DNA of 16,515 bases from Treponema sp. (GTDB lineage: Bacteria > Spirochaetota > Spirochaetia > Treponematales > Breznakiellaceae): NCBI GenBank assembly GCA_031258505.1, contig JAIRMT010000151.1, forward strand, positions 1 through 16,515, given 5' to 3'. Made by a program: the position numbers and the translations under genes. Below the pieces are notes generated by a model that made no database searches, had not been told where the DNA came from, and saw nothing but the letters and a program-made list of their open reading frames with translations. Positions within the stretch are counted from its first letter, which is position 1. Each line of letters starts with the position of its first letter. Positions 1 through 5,746 of the stretch are shown here, piece by piece.

Positions 1-37
1 CAAAAATTTTAACGGATGACTCAAAAATTTTAACGGA
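1..37. repeat. 16-bp direct repeat, possible insertion-sequence end
   Basis: CAAAAATTTTAACGGA occurs at 1-16 and again at 22-37, separated by TGACT, giving a 21-bp period. Short repeated AT-rich blocks of this kind are typical of the multiple terminal transposase-binding sites of IS21-family elements, so this may be the inner or outer end of an element lying mostly left of the window. No transposase is present here, so the IS assignment is inference. Confidence 0.35.
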
Positions 38-72
38 CAAGTTATGTTGTAAGAGCGGGAAGGCAAGAGCAG

Positions 73-91
73 ATCAGGACTCTTTCCTGAT
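73..91. other. small hairpin in the left intergenic region
   Basis: ATCAGGA (73-79) and TCCTGAT (85-91) form a perfect 7-bp stem with a 5-nt loop. A second hairpin, TCGCTG/CAGCGA, lies around 145-161. Neither has a clear T-run. I see no gene between 38 and 203; these hairpins may be remnants of whatever lay to the left. Confidence 0.25.
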
Positions 92-168
92 GGAACGCGA
101 CGGAGAACAAGCATAACAATGTGTTGAAAAAGTTGAATTTGGAATCGCTGATAAAACAGCGAATATTA

Positions 169-197
169 TTGACAGACTCCCAAAAGCAGATGACAAT
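169..197 (+). promoter_or_regulatory. promoter for the candidate small RNA
   Basis: A consensus -35 TTGACA (169-174) is followed by exactly 17 bp and a -10 GACAAT (192-197, 4 of 6 matches to TATAAT). The predicted start, about 7 nt downstream, falls at 204, the first base of the outermost stem of the structured RNA. That coincidence supports both calls. Confidence 0.55.
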
Positions 198-203
198 AAA
201 AAA

Positions 204-408
204 GTTTCAGACCGCAGTGTGATTTGGGCTTATCGGCACAGGCGGCTTCCTCCTGAGGGTTCCAAGGAGGACTCCACCATATAAGCCCAAGCTGCAGCCT
301 GAAACTATGTCTACTAGAACAACGCGGCGGGTTTCGCTTCCAAGGTCAGCCCACCGCGTCCCGGGAACCATGCCGGCGGCTCATGCCGTTCGGTATGGTT
401 CCTTTTTT
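204..408 (+). ncRNA. candidate structured small RNA, family unrecognised
   Basis: No ORF covers this segment, but it is strongly folded. GTTTCAG (204-210) pairs with CTGAAAC (299-305); GCAGT (214-218) pairs with 291-295; TTGGGCTTAT (224-233) pairs perfectly with ATAAGCCCAA (281-290). CCTCCT (249-254) pairs with AGGAGG (265-270) at the tip, giving a hairpin of about 102 nt with internal loops. A second hairpin uses CGCGGCGGG (323-331) and CCCACCGCG (350-358), with one mismatch. A third is the terminator at 364-408. Together with the promoter at 169-197 this predicts a transcript of about 200 nt. The size recalls 6S RNA, and the long hairpin recalls small SRP RNA, but I see neither the SRP GGAAG/GNRA core nor a convincing 6S bubble. 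Its 3' end meets the 3' end of the oppositely oriented outer-membrane gene. The function is unknown. Confidence 0.55.
364..408 (+). terminator. intrinsic terminator of the small RNA
   Basis: GGAACCATGCCG (364-375) pairs with CGGTATGGTTCC (391-402) over 12 bp with one G-U pair, followed by six T (403-408). The T-run is only on the + strand side, so it ends rightward transcription. It overlaps the stop codon (407-409) of the minus-strand gene. Confidence 0.8.
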
Positions 409-1708
409 AGAACGCCCAGTTAAAGCGGAACTGAACTTCGTTCCTTAAGCCTTCTTTTGTTGTTTGCCGGGCGAAGTATATCCTGTCCCGAATGAGAAGC
501 GTAGCGTTGGGAGCGAACTTAAACCCAAGCCCCGGACGCACCCAGAATGTTAGCGGATAATCTTCCTGATCCTTAGTCGCCTCCTCCCATATTCTATAAT
601 AGCCGGCGATATATAAGTACGCAGTGAGCTGGTCGGAAAGCTTATAGCTCGGTCCCCACTCAGCGCCTACCTCTATGTCTTTGAATGATTTTGTGTCTGC
701 CGGCGTACTAGCATCAATCGCATTGGCGTTGGGCAGCAGCTTGAGCTGTACAAACGGATCACCCAGATCAAGGCTGGAGCCTTCAGCGTTGGGAATGTCG
801 AAGATGAGCCGCGCGGCTAACTTTGTTATGGGATCGGGAGCATCTCCACCCGCTGGTTTAGGGGCAGCAAGACCTGTAATAGGAACCGACAGCCTGAAAC
901 TAATCGGAGCGAAGGTGTAGATGCCGACAAAGTGCAAGTTCGCGCCTTGGAAGTCGCCTTCCCCTTCATCTTCTCCTGTTTCCCCGTTAGTAGCCGCCTT
1001 CCCCTTCAGTTTTACTTCTGTGCTGAAATCAAGTCCAGGTATCGTCTGATTCAGCCTGAGACCAAAGGCGAGGTTCGCAAAGGGATAGGTAGGACCCCAG
1101 TTGCCATTCTCCGCAGCGATAGAGTTTACCCACTTTTTGTCATTCTCGTCGTAATAGCCACTCTTTCCCTCCACAATCGTTCTTTTGTCGGTGAAAGGTA
1201 CAGGCAGGGACAAGCCGAAACTGAGACCTGTTAGGGCTGAAGGAGCGAAAGCCAACTGGACGCCAGCCTGATCATCAGACCATGAGCCTTCAAAGGTGTC
1301 CCATATAGTTCCGCCCCAGTCCCCAGCCAGACCGCCGCCGCGGATTGAGAGCTGCTTGTCCAGCAGGTAGTATTTGCCCCAGGCGGTGTCAGTATAGAAT
1401 TCAGGATCGCCTGTCGCGTATCTCCGCCGGATTCCAAAGCCGACTCCAAAGGCGTAGTTGTCGCCCTCATAGCCGGCCGAAACGGTTACCCGTCCCTGCT
1501 TATTATCGTCAGGGTCCACTTCCTCGATCCATGATTTGTCGTTATCGTCCGGCTTACTCGTGTCAGTAACGATGTCGAACTCGTAATCGACATACGAATC
1601 CAGAGTGAACTTGCCGCCCTCATCGCCAACAGGAATGTCCAAAGCGAAGAGGCCGCTGCCTGCCAAGACAAGGGCAAGCAAACTTGAAACAGCAATAAGC
1701 TTTTTCAT
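407..1708 (-). CDS. signal-peptide protein, predicted outer-membrane beta-barrel
   Basis: A 433-aa secreted protein. Residues 1-22 are a signal peptide: KK, then a hydrophobic stretch LIAVSSLLALVLAG, then cleavage after Ala22 of GLFA. The mature part is rich in Gly, Tyr, Asp and alternating aromatic or hydrophobic residues, and it ends in RFNWAF. A terminal Phe in a beta-strand is the usual signature of an outer-membrane barrel recognised by BamA. There is no lipobox Cys. Spirochaetes carry many such lineage-specific barrel proteins; I cannot assign a named family, and porin-like transport is only a guess. The ATG (1706-1708) has AGGGG seven bases upstream. A possible own promoter lies at 1720-1748, and a poly-G tract lies about 265 bp upstream. 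The 3' end is convergent with the small RNA at 204-408. Confidence 0.75.
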   Translation of the reverse strand: MKKLIAVSSLLALVLAGSGLFALDIPVGDEGGKFTLDSYVDYEFDIVTDTSKPDDNDKSWIEEVDPDDNKQGRVTVSAGYEGDNYAFGVGFGIRRRYATGDPEFYTDTAWGKYYLLDKQLSIRGGGLAGDWGGTIWDTFEGSWSDDQAGVQLAFAPSALTGLSFGLSLPVPFTDKRTIVEGKSGYYDENDKKWVNSIAAENGNWGPTYPFANLAFGLRLNQTIPGLDFSTEVKLKGKAATNGETGEDEGEGDFQGANLHFVGIYTFAPISFRLSVPITGLAAPKPAGGDAPDPITKLAARLIFDIPNAEGSSLDLGDPFVQLKLLPNANAIDASTPADTKSFKDIEVGAEWGPSYKLSDQLTAYLYIAGYYRIWEEATKDQEDYPLTFWVRPGLGFKFAPNATLLIRDRIYFARQTTKEGLRNEVQFRFNWAF

Positions 1709-1719
1709 AAAAAATCCCC

Positions 1720-1748
1720 TTAATACATTTGCAGGAAGAAGCAGTCAA
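1720..1748 (-). promoter_or_regulatory. possible proximal promoter of the outer-membrane gene
   Basis: On the minus strand TTGACT (1743-1748), a 17-bp spacer and TATTAA (1720-1725) match a sigma70-type promoter. The transcript would start within a few bases of the Shine-Dalgarno-like AGGGG (1716-1720), so the leader would be very short. That is unusual and lowers confidence. Confidence 0.35.
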
Positions 1749-1776
1749 CGGCTGCCTTGAACCTTCCTTGCGTTAT

Positions 1777-1820
1777 AAAAATGAGAATCCCTATTGTCCT
1801 GCCGAAGACAAGGATTCTCA
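1777..1820 (-). terminator. minus-strand intrinsic terminator upstream of the outer-membrane gene
   Basis: TGAGAATCC (1782-1790) pairs perfectly with GGATTCTCA (1812-1820), continued by TTGTC (1794-1798) with GACAA (1807-1811) after a 3-nt bulge. That makes 14 bp. In the minus direction the stem is followed by five T (1781-1777). It sits between the upstream promoter at 2117-2146 and the outer-membrane start. It either ends a short upstream transcript or attenuates expression of the downstream gene. Confidence 0.65.
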
Positions 1821-1844
1821 AATTCCCAAAGATTAGCCTCCTTC

Positions 1845-1874
1845 GCAAGCAAAATCTGTGCCAAGTTTGCTTGC
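1845..1874 (-). other. second perfect hairpin in the leader region
   Basis: GCAAGCAAA (1845-1853) and TTTGCTTGC (1866-1874) form a perfect 9-bp stem with a 12-nt loop. Just beyond it TTGAGAAT (1880-1887) is complementary to ATTCTCAA (1814-1821), which is part of the terminator stem. A competing fold that disrupts the terminator is therefore possible. Confidence 0.5.
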
Positions 1875-1968
1875 TACGCTTGAGAATTGATAAACACAAA
1901 AAGCGCGACTATACCCGGGGGGGTACTCACGCTTACTACATAATAGAAGGAAAATGAAATTTATAGCT

Positions 1969-2058
1969 CTACAGGGGGGGGGGGGGGGGTGAGTAATCTA
2001 AACTATAAGCAAAAGACCCTTTCATTAAAAACATTCCACTCCGCGCTCTCATACACAT
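1969..2058 (-). CDS. candidate small ORF crossed by the poly-C/G tract
   Basis: On the minus strand an ATG at 2056-2058 (second in-frame ATG at 2050-2052) opens a reading frame that enters the homopolymer as a run of Pro codons. With the 16 bases seen here it stops at once (TAG, 1969-1971), giving 29 aa. With one base fewer it would stay open to TAA at 1833-1835, giving 74 aa with a hydrophobic stretch (INFIFLLL) after the prolines. There is no good Shine-Dalgarno, though AAGGAG occurs further upstream near 2105. A promoter and a terminator bracket it. I do not recognise the product, and it may not be translated. Confidence 0.2.
   Translation of the reverse strand: MCMRARSGMFLMKGSFAYSLDYSPPPPPL
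1974..1989. repeat. 16-nt poly-G homopolymer (candidate contingency tract)
   Basis: Sixteen consecutive G on the + strand (poly-C on the strand transcribed toward the outer-membrane gene). A second run of seven G follows three C at 1914-1923. Poly-G tracts of this length vary by slipped-strand mispairing, and in Treponema pallidum they modulate tpr and other outer-membrane gene promoters. A TATAAA (minus, 1960-1965) lies 8 nt downstream of the tract on the transcribed side. Confidence 0.85.
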
Positions 2059-2116
2059 TTTCTAAAACATGATAAAAGTCTTAACAAGACCTATTCTACG
2101 TTCTCCTTGTATAAAC

Positions 2117-2146
2117 ACTATACACTATCCATGAAACCATTGTCAA
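2117..2146 (-). promoter_or_regulatory. strong minus-strand promoter in the gap upstream of the outer-membrane gene
   Basis: TTGACA (2141-2146) is a perfect -35, followed by an 18-bp spacer and TATAGT (2117-2122, 5 of 6). The predicted start is near 2110. The transcript would run through the poly-C tract and the hairpins to the terminator at 1777-1820, or on into the outer-membrane gene. It lies beyond the terminator of the MFS operon, so it is an independent start. Confidence 0.55.
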
Positions 2147-2241
2147 GCAAAATTTTAGCAATTTCTTAGGACTACCGTAAACAAGGCTCGCGCCAGTAAC
2201 CGAATTCTGAGCCAGCTCTCCTGACTATCGACAGCGCCGAT

Positions 2242-2288
2242 AAAAAACTGTATTAGTTAGTTTCAAGGAACTTGGAACTAACTAATAC
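2242..2288 (-). terminator. terminator of the aldo/keto reductase-MFS operon
   Basis: Arms 2250-2262 (GTATTAGTTAGTT) and 2276-2288 pair perfectly over 13 bp. They continue through a G-U pair and CAAG/CTTG (2264-2267/2271-2274) to a 3-nt loop, an 18-bp stem in all. In the minus direction it is followed by AG and six T (2247-2242). The MFS stop codon (TAG, 2278-2280) lies inside the stem. Confidence 0.8.
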
Positions 2289-3528
2289 TGCGATCTTTGT
2301 AGTACAACAGCGAGGAAGCAATGCCGATGCAGAGCAGGACGATATTCAGCGCAAAGGGCAGGTTACGCGACACACCTGACAGAAGCCCGCCGATCCAGCC
2401 AAAGGGCGCAGTTACGCCCATGATGATCATGTGCTGTATCGCCATGACGCGGGCGCGCTCGGCTGCGTTCACATGGAGCGCGACCAGCGATTCAGCCAGC
2501 ATAGCGAGTATGCCTGCGCCAAAGCCGTCAAAGATGAGCGACACGCAGAGCAGCGGGTACATCAGCGCGGGCGGCTCCGGCGGGGTGAGGATCAGTATTG
2601 ACTGTCCAATCACATAAGCGCCAAAGCCCACGAGGAGCGGCATCTTCAAGGTTGCCCGCGTCGTCAAACGGGGAATCACCGTGAAGAAGAAGACCAGCGC
2701 GATCACTGAGCGGAACATGGGGAACAAGGGCAGCAGCGTGTCTGACACCAGCAGTTTCTTGCTGACAATGACCTGCCAGAACGTTGTGTTAATCATGCCC
2801 ACCGCGCCGACCAAAGCCGCAATAAGCAGAGAGAAGATCGTGCCGGGAGACGCGGCCATGATCTTCAACACGCCGCCATAACCGCCGAGTAGCGACGCTA
2901 TGCTCTTGCCCCTGGTTTCCTGCATACGGGTAAGGCCGGTTCTCGTTTCCCGTGAACAACGGTACAGCACGATGATCTTGGTACTCATTACGATAAAGGC
3001 GTTGATGTAGAGAATACGAATCGCTGGAACCAGCGTCAAACGCGACACCAATACAGAAGAGATTGGCGCGAAGAACGCTGATAGCTGCCCGCAGACGATG
3101 ATCAGCGAGTAGATGCGCGTAATCATACTCTTCTCGGCGTCTTCCACCAGCAGACAGTCCCATGAGTTCGTAGGTACTTTCATCGCGCCATTGAACAGCG
3201 CCGCTACAAAGAAGAACCAGAAGCCCTCCGCCCGTGTCCAGATGAGACAGGGGATGCACCACGCCAGAAAGTCAAAGATGGCAGTGGTTTTCCGGCGTCC
3301 CAGCTTGTCAGTGATAGGCCCGCTCAGAAAGGCAAAGACCACTTGGGACAGCATATACACTGTGGCAATGAAGCCAAGCTCGACGTCCTTCAGCCCAACC
3401 GCGATCATATAGACCGAGGCGTAAGGCAGGCAGAGATTCATTGACAAGCCCCAGAGCGGCTCTGTCCATACACAAGCGCGGGGATTCCCCCGCAATTCAA
3501 ACCATGTTTTAACAAGTAAGTTTTTCAT
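2278..3528 (-). CDS. MFS transporter
   Basis: A 416-aa polytopic membrane protein with about 12 hydrophobic segments. Residues 70-80 (GPITDKLGRRK) are the classic major facilitator motif A between the second and third helices, and a charged loop in the middle (around 195-215, RETRTGLTRMQETRGK) separates two halves. Length is normal for the superfamily. It presumably moves a small solute by proton coupling across the inner membrane; the substrate cannot be told. It is the second gene of an operon, 42 nt after the aldo/keto reductase stop. The ATG (3526-3528) has no visible Shine-Dalgarno, and the intergenic sequence is an inverted repeat, so translation may depend on the upstream gene. The stop codon is buried in the terminator stem. 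Confidence 0.85.
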   Translation of the reverse strand: MKNLLVKTWFELRGNPRACVWTEPLWGLSMNLCLPYASVYMIAVGLKDVELGFIATVYMLSQVVFAFLSGPITDKLGRRKTTAIFDFLAWCIPCLIWTRAEGFWFFFVAALFNGAMKVPTNSWDCLLVEDAEKSMITRIYSLIIVCGQLSAFFAPISSVLVSRLTLVPAIRILYINAFIVMSTKIIVLYRCSRETRTGLTRMQETRGKSIASLLGGYGGVLKIMAASPGTIFSLLIAALVGAVGMINTTFWQVIVSKKLLVSDTLLPLFPMFRSVIALVFFFTVIPRLTTRATLKMPLLVGFGAYVIGQSILILTPPEPPALMYPLLCVSLIFDGFGAGILAMLAESLVALHVNAAERARVMAIQHMIIMGVTAPFGWIGGLLSGVSRNLPFALNIVLLCIGIASSLLYYKDRSIS

Positions 3529-3537
3529 ATAGTTTAG

Positions 3538-3573
3538 TAGTATCTAGTTCATAGGAACTAATACTAGATACTA
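3538..3573. repeat. intercistronic inverted repeat over the aldo/keto reductase stop codon
   Basis: TAGTATCTAGT (3538-3548) and ACTAGATACTA (3563-3573) are perfect 11-bp arms, with an alternative inner pairing AGTTC/GAACT. The reductase stop codon (3571-3573) lies in the stem. There is no T-run, so it is not an obvious terminator; mRNA processing or reduced MFS expression is possible. The core GGAACTAATAC resembles GGAACTAACTAATAC in the terminator at 2250-2288. Confidence 0.55.
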
Positions 3574-4719
3574 GCATAGCGTTTGATGGGTTTCTTTAAG
3601 CTGTTGTCTGATGGGGAGGCTTTGCGGACACTTCTTCTCACACGCGCCACACTCAACACAGGCAGCGGCATTCTCATACTTGCGCCACTCGACCCTACCG
3701 ATCTGCGCATAGTTCTGCCTGGCGTAGTCGGTGAGCTTATATACACGGTGATAGTTCATCAGCGTAAAAATCTCCGGTATATTCACGTTCTTGGGACAGG
3801 GCAGGCAATACTTACAGCCCGTGCAGTAGAGGCCCATGAGCCGCTCATTTTCACTTATCATGGCGGACAGATGTCCCAGTTCCTCCTCACTAAGTGGACC
3901 AGTGTTATTGGCGATGGCGATGTTTTCCTCTACTTGTTCTATGTTACTCATGCCGGACAGGGCGATATTGATGTTAGGGTTACTGAATACGAAACGGAGC
4001 GCGACTTCGGCTGAACTTTGCGACTTGACGGGCAAAAGTTTCTGTATGACCTCTGATGGCGCGCCAAGCCTACCGCCGCCCACTGGTCCCATAACCACGG
4101 TTCCCAGCCCATGCTTATGCGCGTACTCAAGTCCTGGCCCCTTGTTCTGGTCCAGAAAGTTATACTGGCAAAGCACGGACTCGAGCACACCCTCGCCGCG
4201 CTTAAGAATCTCGATCAGTTTCTCGCCCTCGGCGCTGCCTGCCTCACGGTCATGGAAAGAGAAGGAGATGTGCTTAATCAGCCCCTGCTCTTTGAGCTTA
4301 CGCGCGCGGTCAAGGGGGCCGTCAGGCGCGCAAACGCTGTTAATAAAAGCGTCGTAGCTGATGCCCCAGAAGTGGTAGAAGTCGATGTAGTCCGTACCGA
4401 GTCGTTTCAGAGAATTCTCCAGCCGCTTCTCGTAATCATCGCCGGACTTATTCTGGATGGGGTTTTTGGTCGAGATGTAGACGTTACCCCTGAAGTCCTT
4501 CACCGCCTTGCCCAGGATGACCTCGCTCTGCTGATCGCAGTAGTATGGAGCCGTGTCATAGTAGTTTACGCCTGCGGCGTAGGCTCGCTGCATCATGGCG
4601 ATGCTCTTGTCCTCATCAAAGATCGTTTTACCGTCTTTCTCATAGCTGGGCAGTCGCATACAGCCAAAGCCCAGACGGGAAACCTTAGCGCCAGTTTTCC
4701 CAAATTCAACGTATTGCAT
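3571..4719 (-). CDS. aldo/keto reductase with C-terminal 4Fe-4S ferredoxin domain
   Basis: A 382-aa cytoplasmic oxidoreductase. The N-terminal part is an aldo/keto reductase barrel beginning VEFGKTGAKVSRLGFGCMRLP, with the catalytic tetrad at Asp55, Tyr60, Lys85 and His116. The C-terminal part carries eight Cys in two groups, 299/302/305/308 (CTGCKYCLPCP) and 354/357/360/364 (CVECGACEKKCP), as in ferredoxin-like iron-sulfur domains. This is the family often annotated as predicted oxidoreductase of the aldo/keto reductase family with a ferredoxin domain; substrates are usually unknown. I start it at 4719, not at an ATG 16 codons upstream, because GGAGG lies 5-6 bases before this ATG and homologues begin here. 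It leads the operon with the MFS gene, so the transporter may handle a related compound. Confidence 0.88.
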   Translation of the reverse strand: MQYVEFGKTGAKVSRLGFGCMRLPSYEKDGKTIFDEDKSIAMMQRAYAAGVNYYDTAPYYCDQQSEVILGKAVKDFRGNVYISTKNPIQNKSGDDYEKRLENSLKRLGTDYIDFYHFWGISYDAFINSVCAPDGPLDRARKLKEQGLIKHISFSFHDREAGSAEGEKLIEILKRGEGVLESVLCQYNFLDQNKGPGLEYAHKHGLGTVVMGPVGGGRLGAPSEVIQKLLPVKSQSSAEVALRFVFSNPNINIALSGMSNIEQVEENIAIANNTGPLSEEELGHLSAMISENERLMGLYCTGCKYCLPCPKNVNIPEIFTLMNYHRVYKLTDYARQNYAQIGRVEWRKYENAAACVECGACEKKCPQSLPIRQQLKETHQTLC

Positions 4720-4757
4720 GGTTACCTCCGATTGCTGTGTCCTTCTTGGACAAAAAC

Positions 4758-4786
4758 AGTGTAGCATATTGAAAACGTGTACACAA
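4758..4786 (-). promoter_or_regulatory. promoter of the aldo/keto reductase-MFS operon
   Basis: On the minus strand TTGTGT (4781-4786), 17 bp, then TACACT (4758-4763, 4 of 6). The start would be near 4750, giving a leader of about 30 nt with a strong GGAGG. A GTGTACAC palindrome (4777-4784) overlaps the -35 and could be an operator. Confidence 0.4.
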
Positions 4787-4832
4787 GACTAGGTGTCTCT
4801 CACACATAGTCTCATCCGTTATAGAGGCACCT

Positions 4833-5154
4833 ACTCGCCCGCGTGTGAGACATACACTCGCCCGCGTGTGAGACACACACTCGCCCACGTGTGAGACACA
4901 CACTCGCCCGCGTGTGAGACACACACTCGCCCACGTGTGAGACACACACTCGCCCGCGTGTGAGACACCTACTCGCCCGCGTGTGAGACACCTACTCGTC
5001 CGCGTGTGAGACACACACTCGTCCGCGTGTGAGACACACACTCGCCCGCGTGTGAGGCACCTACTCGCCCGCGTGTGAGACACCTACTCGCCCGCGTGTG
5101 AGACACCTACTCGCCCACGTATGAGGCACCTACTCGCCCACGTATGAGGCAGCT
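4833..5154. repeat. 23-bp tandem repeat array, 14 copies (minisatellite)
   Basis: Units start every 23 bp from 4833 (4856, 4879 and so on to 5132). The consensus is ACTCGCCCGCGTGTGAGA followed by CACAC or CACCT. Variation is limited: G/A in CCGCGTG versus CCACGTG (the latter making a CACGTG palindrome), CGCCC/CGTCC, GAGAC/GAGGC, and the last two bases. A degenerate unit precedes it at 4810-4832. Because 23 is not a multiple of 3 and the minus strand has no stop in any frame, it yields an apparent 125-aa minus-strand ORF with a 23-residue period, which I treat as an artefact. There are no spacers, so this is not CRISPR. Confidence 0.95.
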
Positions 5155-5183
5155 ACTTAGCACATATCAAGGGGAAAACTTGT

Positions 5184-5242
5184 GGGTCAAGTTTAGACCA
5201 GTGATAAGGGCGTATCACCACCAGCCCAGCCGCACTTGACCC
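5184..5242. promoter_or_regulatory. bipartite inverted repeat upstream of the small ORF operon
   Basis: GGGTCAAGT (5184-5192) and ACTTGACCC (5234-5242) are perfect 9-bp arms 41 nt apart. An inner hairpin GTGATA/TATCAC (5201-5206/5213-5218) lies between them. The right arm contains the -35 hexamer of the promoter below. This suits an operator bound by a looping or dimeric repressor, or an RNA element for a transcript entering from the left. Confidence 0.45.
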
Positions 5243-5263
5243 GTGTTTGTAACATGAGACAAT
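5236..5263 (+). promoter_or_regulatory. promoter of the small ORF/DUF4160 operon
   Basis: TTGACC (5236-5241), 16 bp, GACAAT (5258-5263). The -10 is the same hexamer as in the small-RNA promoter at 192-197. The start would be near 5270, about 30 nt before the ATG. Confidence 0.45.
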
Positions 5264-5301
5264 GTCAGCTTCTTCGTATATACTCATATCAGGAGTCGTC
5301 A

Positions 5302-5568
5302 ATGAAACACTACTATTCAACGGTTCACGATACGGTGCTTACCCATTCAGATATGTTGTTTGAAAACTATTCGCATAAAGTCATGCTTAGGTTTGAGCGG
5401 GCGCGGGATAATGGTTTTGATTTTGCGGAGGGTGTGCTGCCGGAATGTATATTTACCAAAACATCTGGTTTTAGCGAAGATGAACTTTTCGATATGAGAG
5501 ATTACATGAGGTGTAACGCGCTGCTGATATGGGATTATGCACAAAAAGGCGGCGGTATCAATGCCTAA
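5302..5568 (+). CDS. 88-aa protein of unknown function, first gene of a DUF4160 pair
   Basis: A small soluble protein with no signal peptide, rich in acidic and aromatic residues (for example DYMRCNALLIWDYAQKGGG at its C-terminus). I chose ATG 5302 over one 22 codons upstream because AGGAG (5291-5295) sits six bases before it. Its last codons overlap the next gene: ATGCCTAA contains the ATG of the DUF4160 gene (5561) and the stop of this one (5566-5568). That is typical translational coupling of two-gene modules. DUF4160 proteins are often found beside DUF2442 proteins in suspected toxin-antitoxin pairs. This protein does not look like DUF2442, so it may be an alternative partner. I do not recognise the family. 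Confidence 0.65.
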   Translation: MKHYYSTVHDTVLTHSDMLFENYSHKVMLRFERARDNGFDFAEGVLPECIFTKTSGFSEDELFDMRDYMRCNALLIWDYAQKGGGINA

Positions 5569-5745
5569 AGCTCTCATGGATTTTTTGGGACTATGCTTTT
5601 TCTTTTGGTCAAATGAAGAAAGCAGCGGTAGACTGGAACCGGTACACATTCATATCTGTAAAGGGAGGCCATCATCTAATGCTGCAAAAGTGTGGCTCAG
5701 GCAAGATGGTACGGTGCCGAATGGTATCGGTACTTTGGCTTGTAG
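5561..5745 (+). pseudogene. DUF4160-type protein, C-terminus apparently lost
   Basis: From ATG 5561 the first 46 or so residues match the DUF4160 pattern: PKALMDFLGLCFFFWSNE, then EPVHIHICKG (residues 26-35) and AAKVWL (residues 41-46), with the HIH motif. The family normally continues about 30-40 more residues and ends near W-x-x-YFG. Here the frame instead runs on without homology, antisense through mnmE to 6136. In the -1 frame the DNA reads EWYRYFGL followed by TAG (5743-5745), which resembles the expected C-terminus. An internal deletion plus frameshift would explain this. The next gene, mnmE, converges and ends 2 bp away (5747). A functional shortened protein cannot be excluded. Confidence 0.5.
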
Positions 5746-5746
5746 G

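Noticed and set aside
204..305. SRP (4.5S) RNA or 6S RNA identity for the long hairpin
   Set aside because: The conserved SRP GGAAG/AGCA core is missing on both strands and no 6S-like conserved bubble could be identified, so it is left unnamed.
375..388. 14-bp match GGCGGCTCATGCCG between the small-RNA terminator loop and 15420-15433
   Set aside because: A match of this length is roughly what chance gives for one pair in a window of this size, and the surrounding sequences differ.
4111..4764. 217-aa plus-strand ORF opposite the aldo/keto reductase
   Set aside because: It is antisense to a clearly functional enzyme and has no start signal or recognisable motif.
4706..5083. 125-aa minus-strand ORF with a 23-residue repeat
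   Set aside because: It is produced by the 23-bp tandem array, which lacks stops in every minus-strand frame. It also runs into the reductase promoter and start in another frame.
4833..5154. CRISPR array
   Set aside because: The units are contiguous with no spacers, and no cas genes are present.
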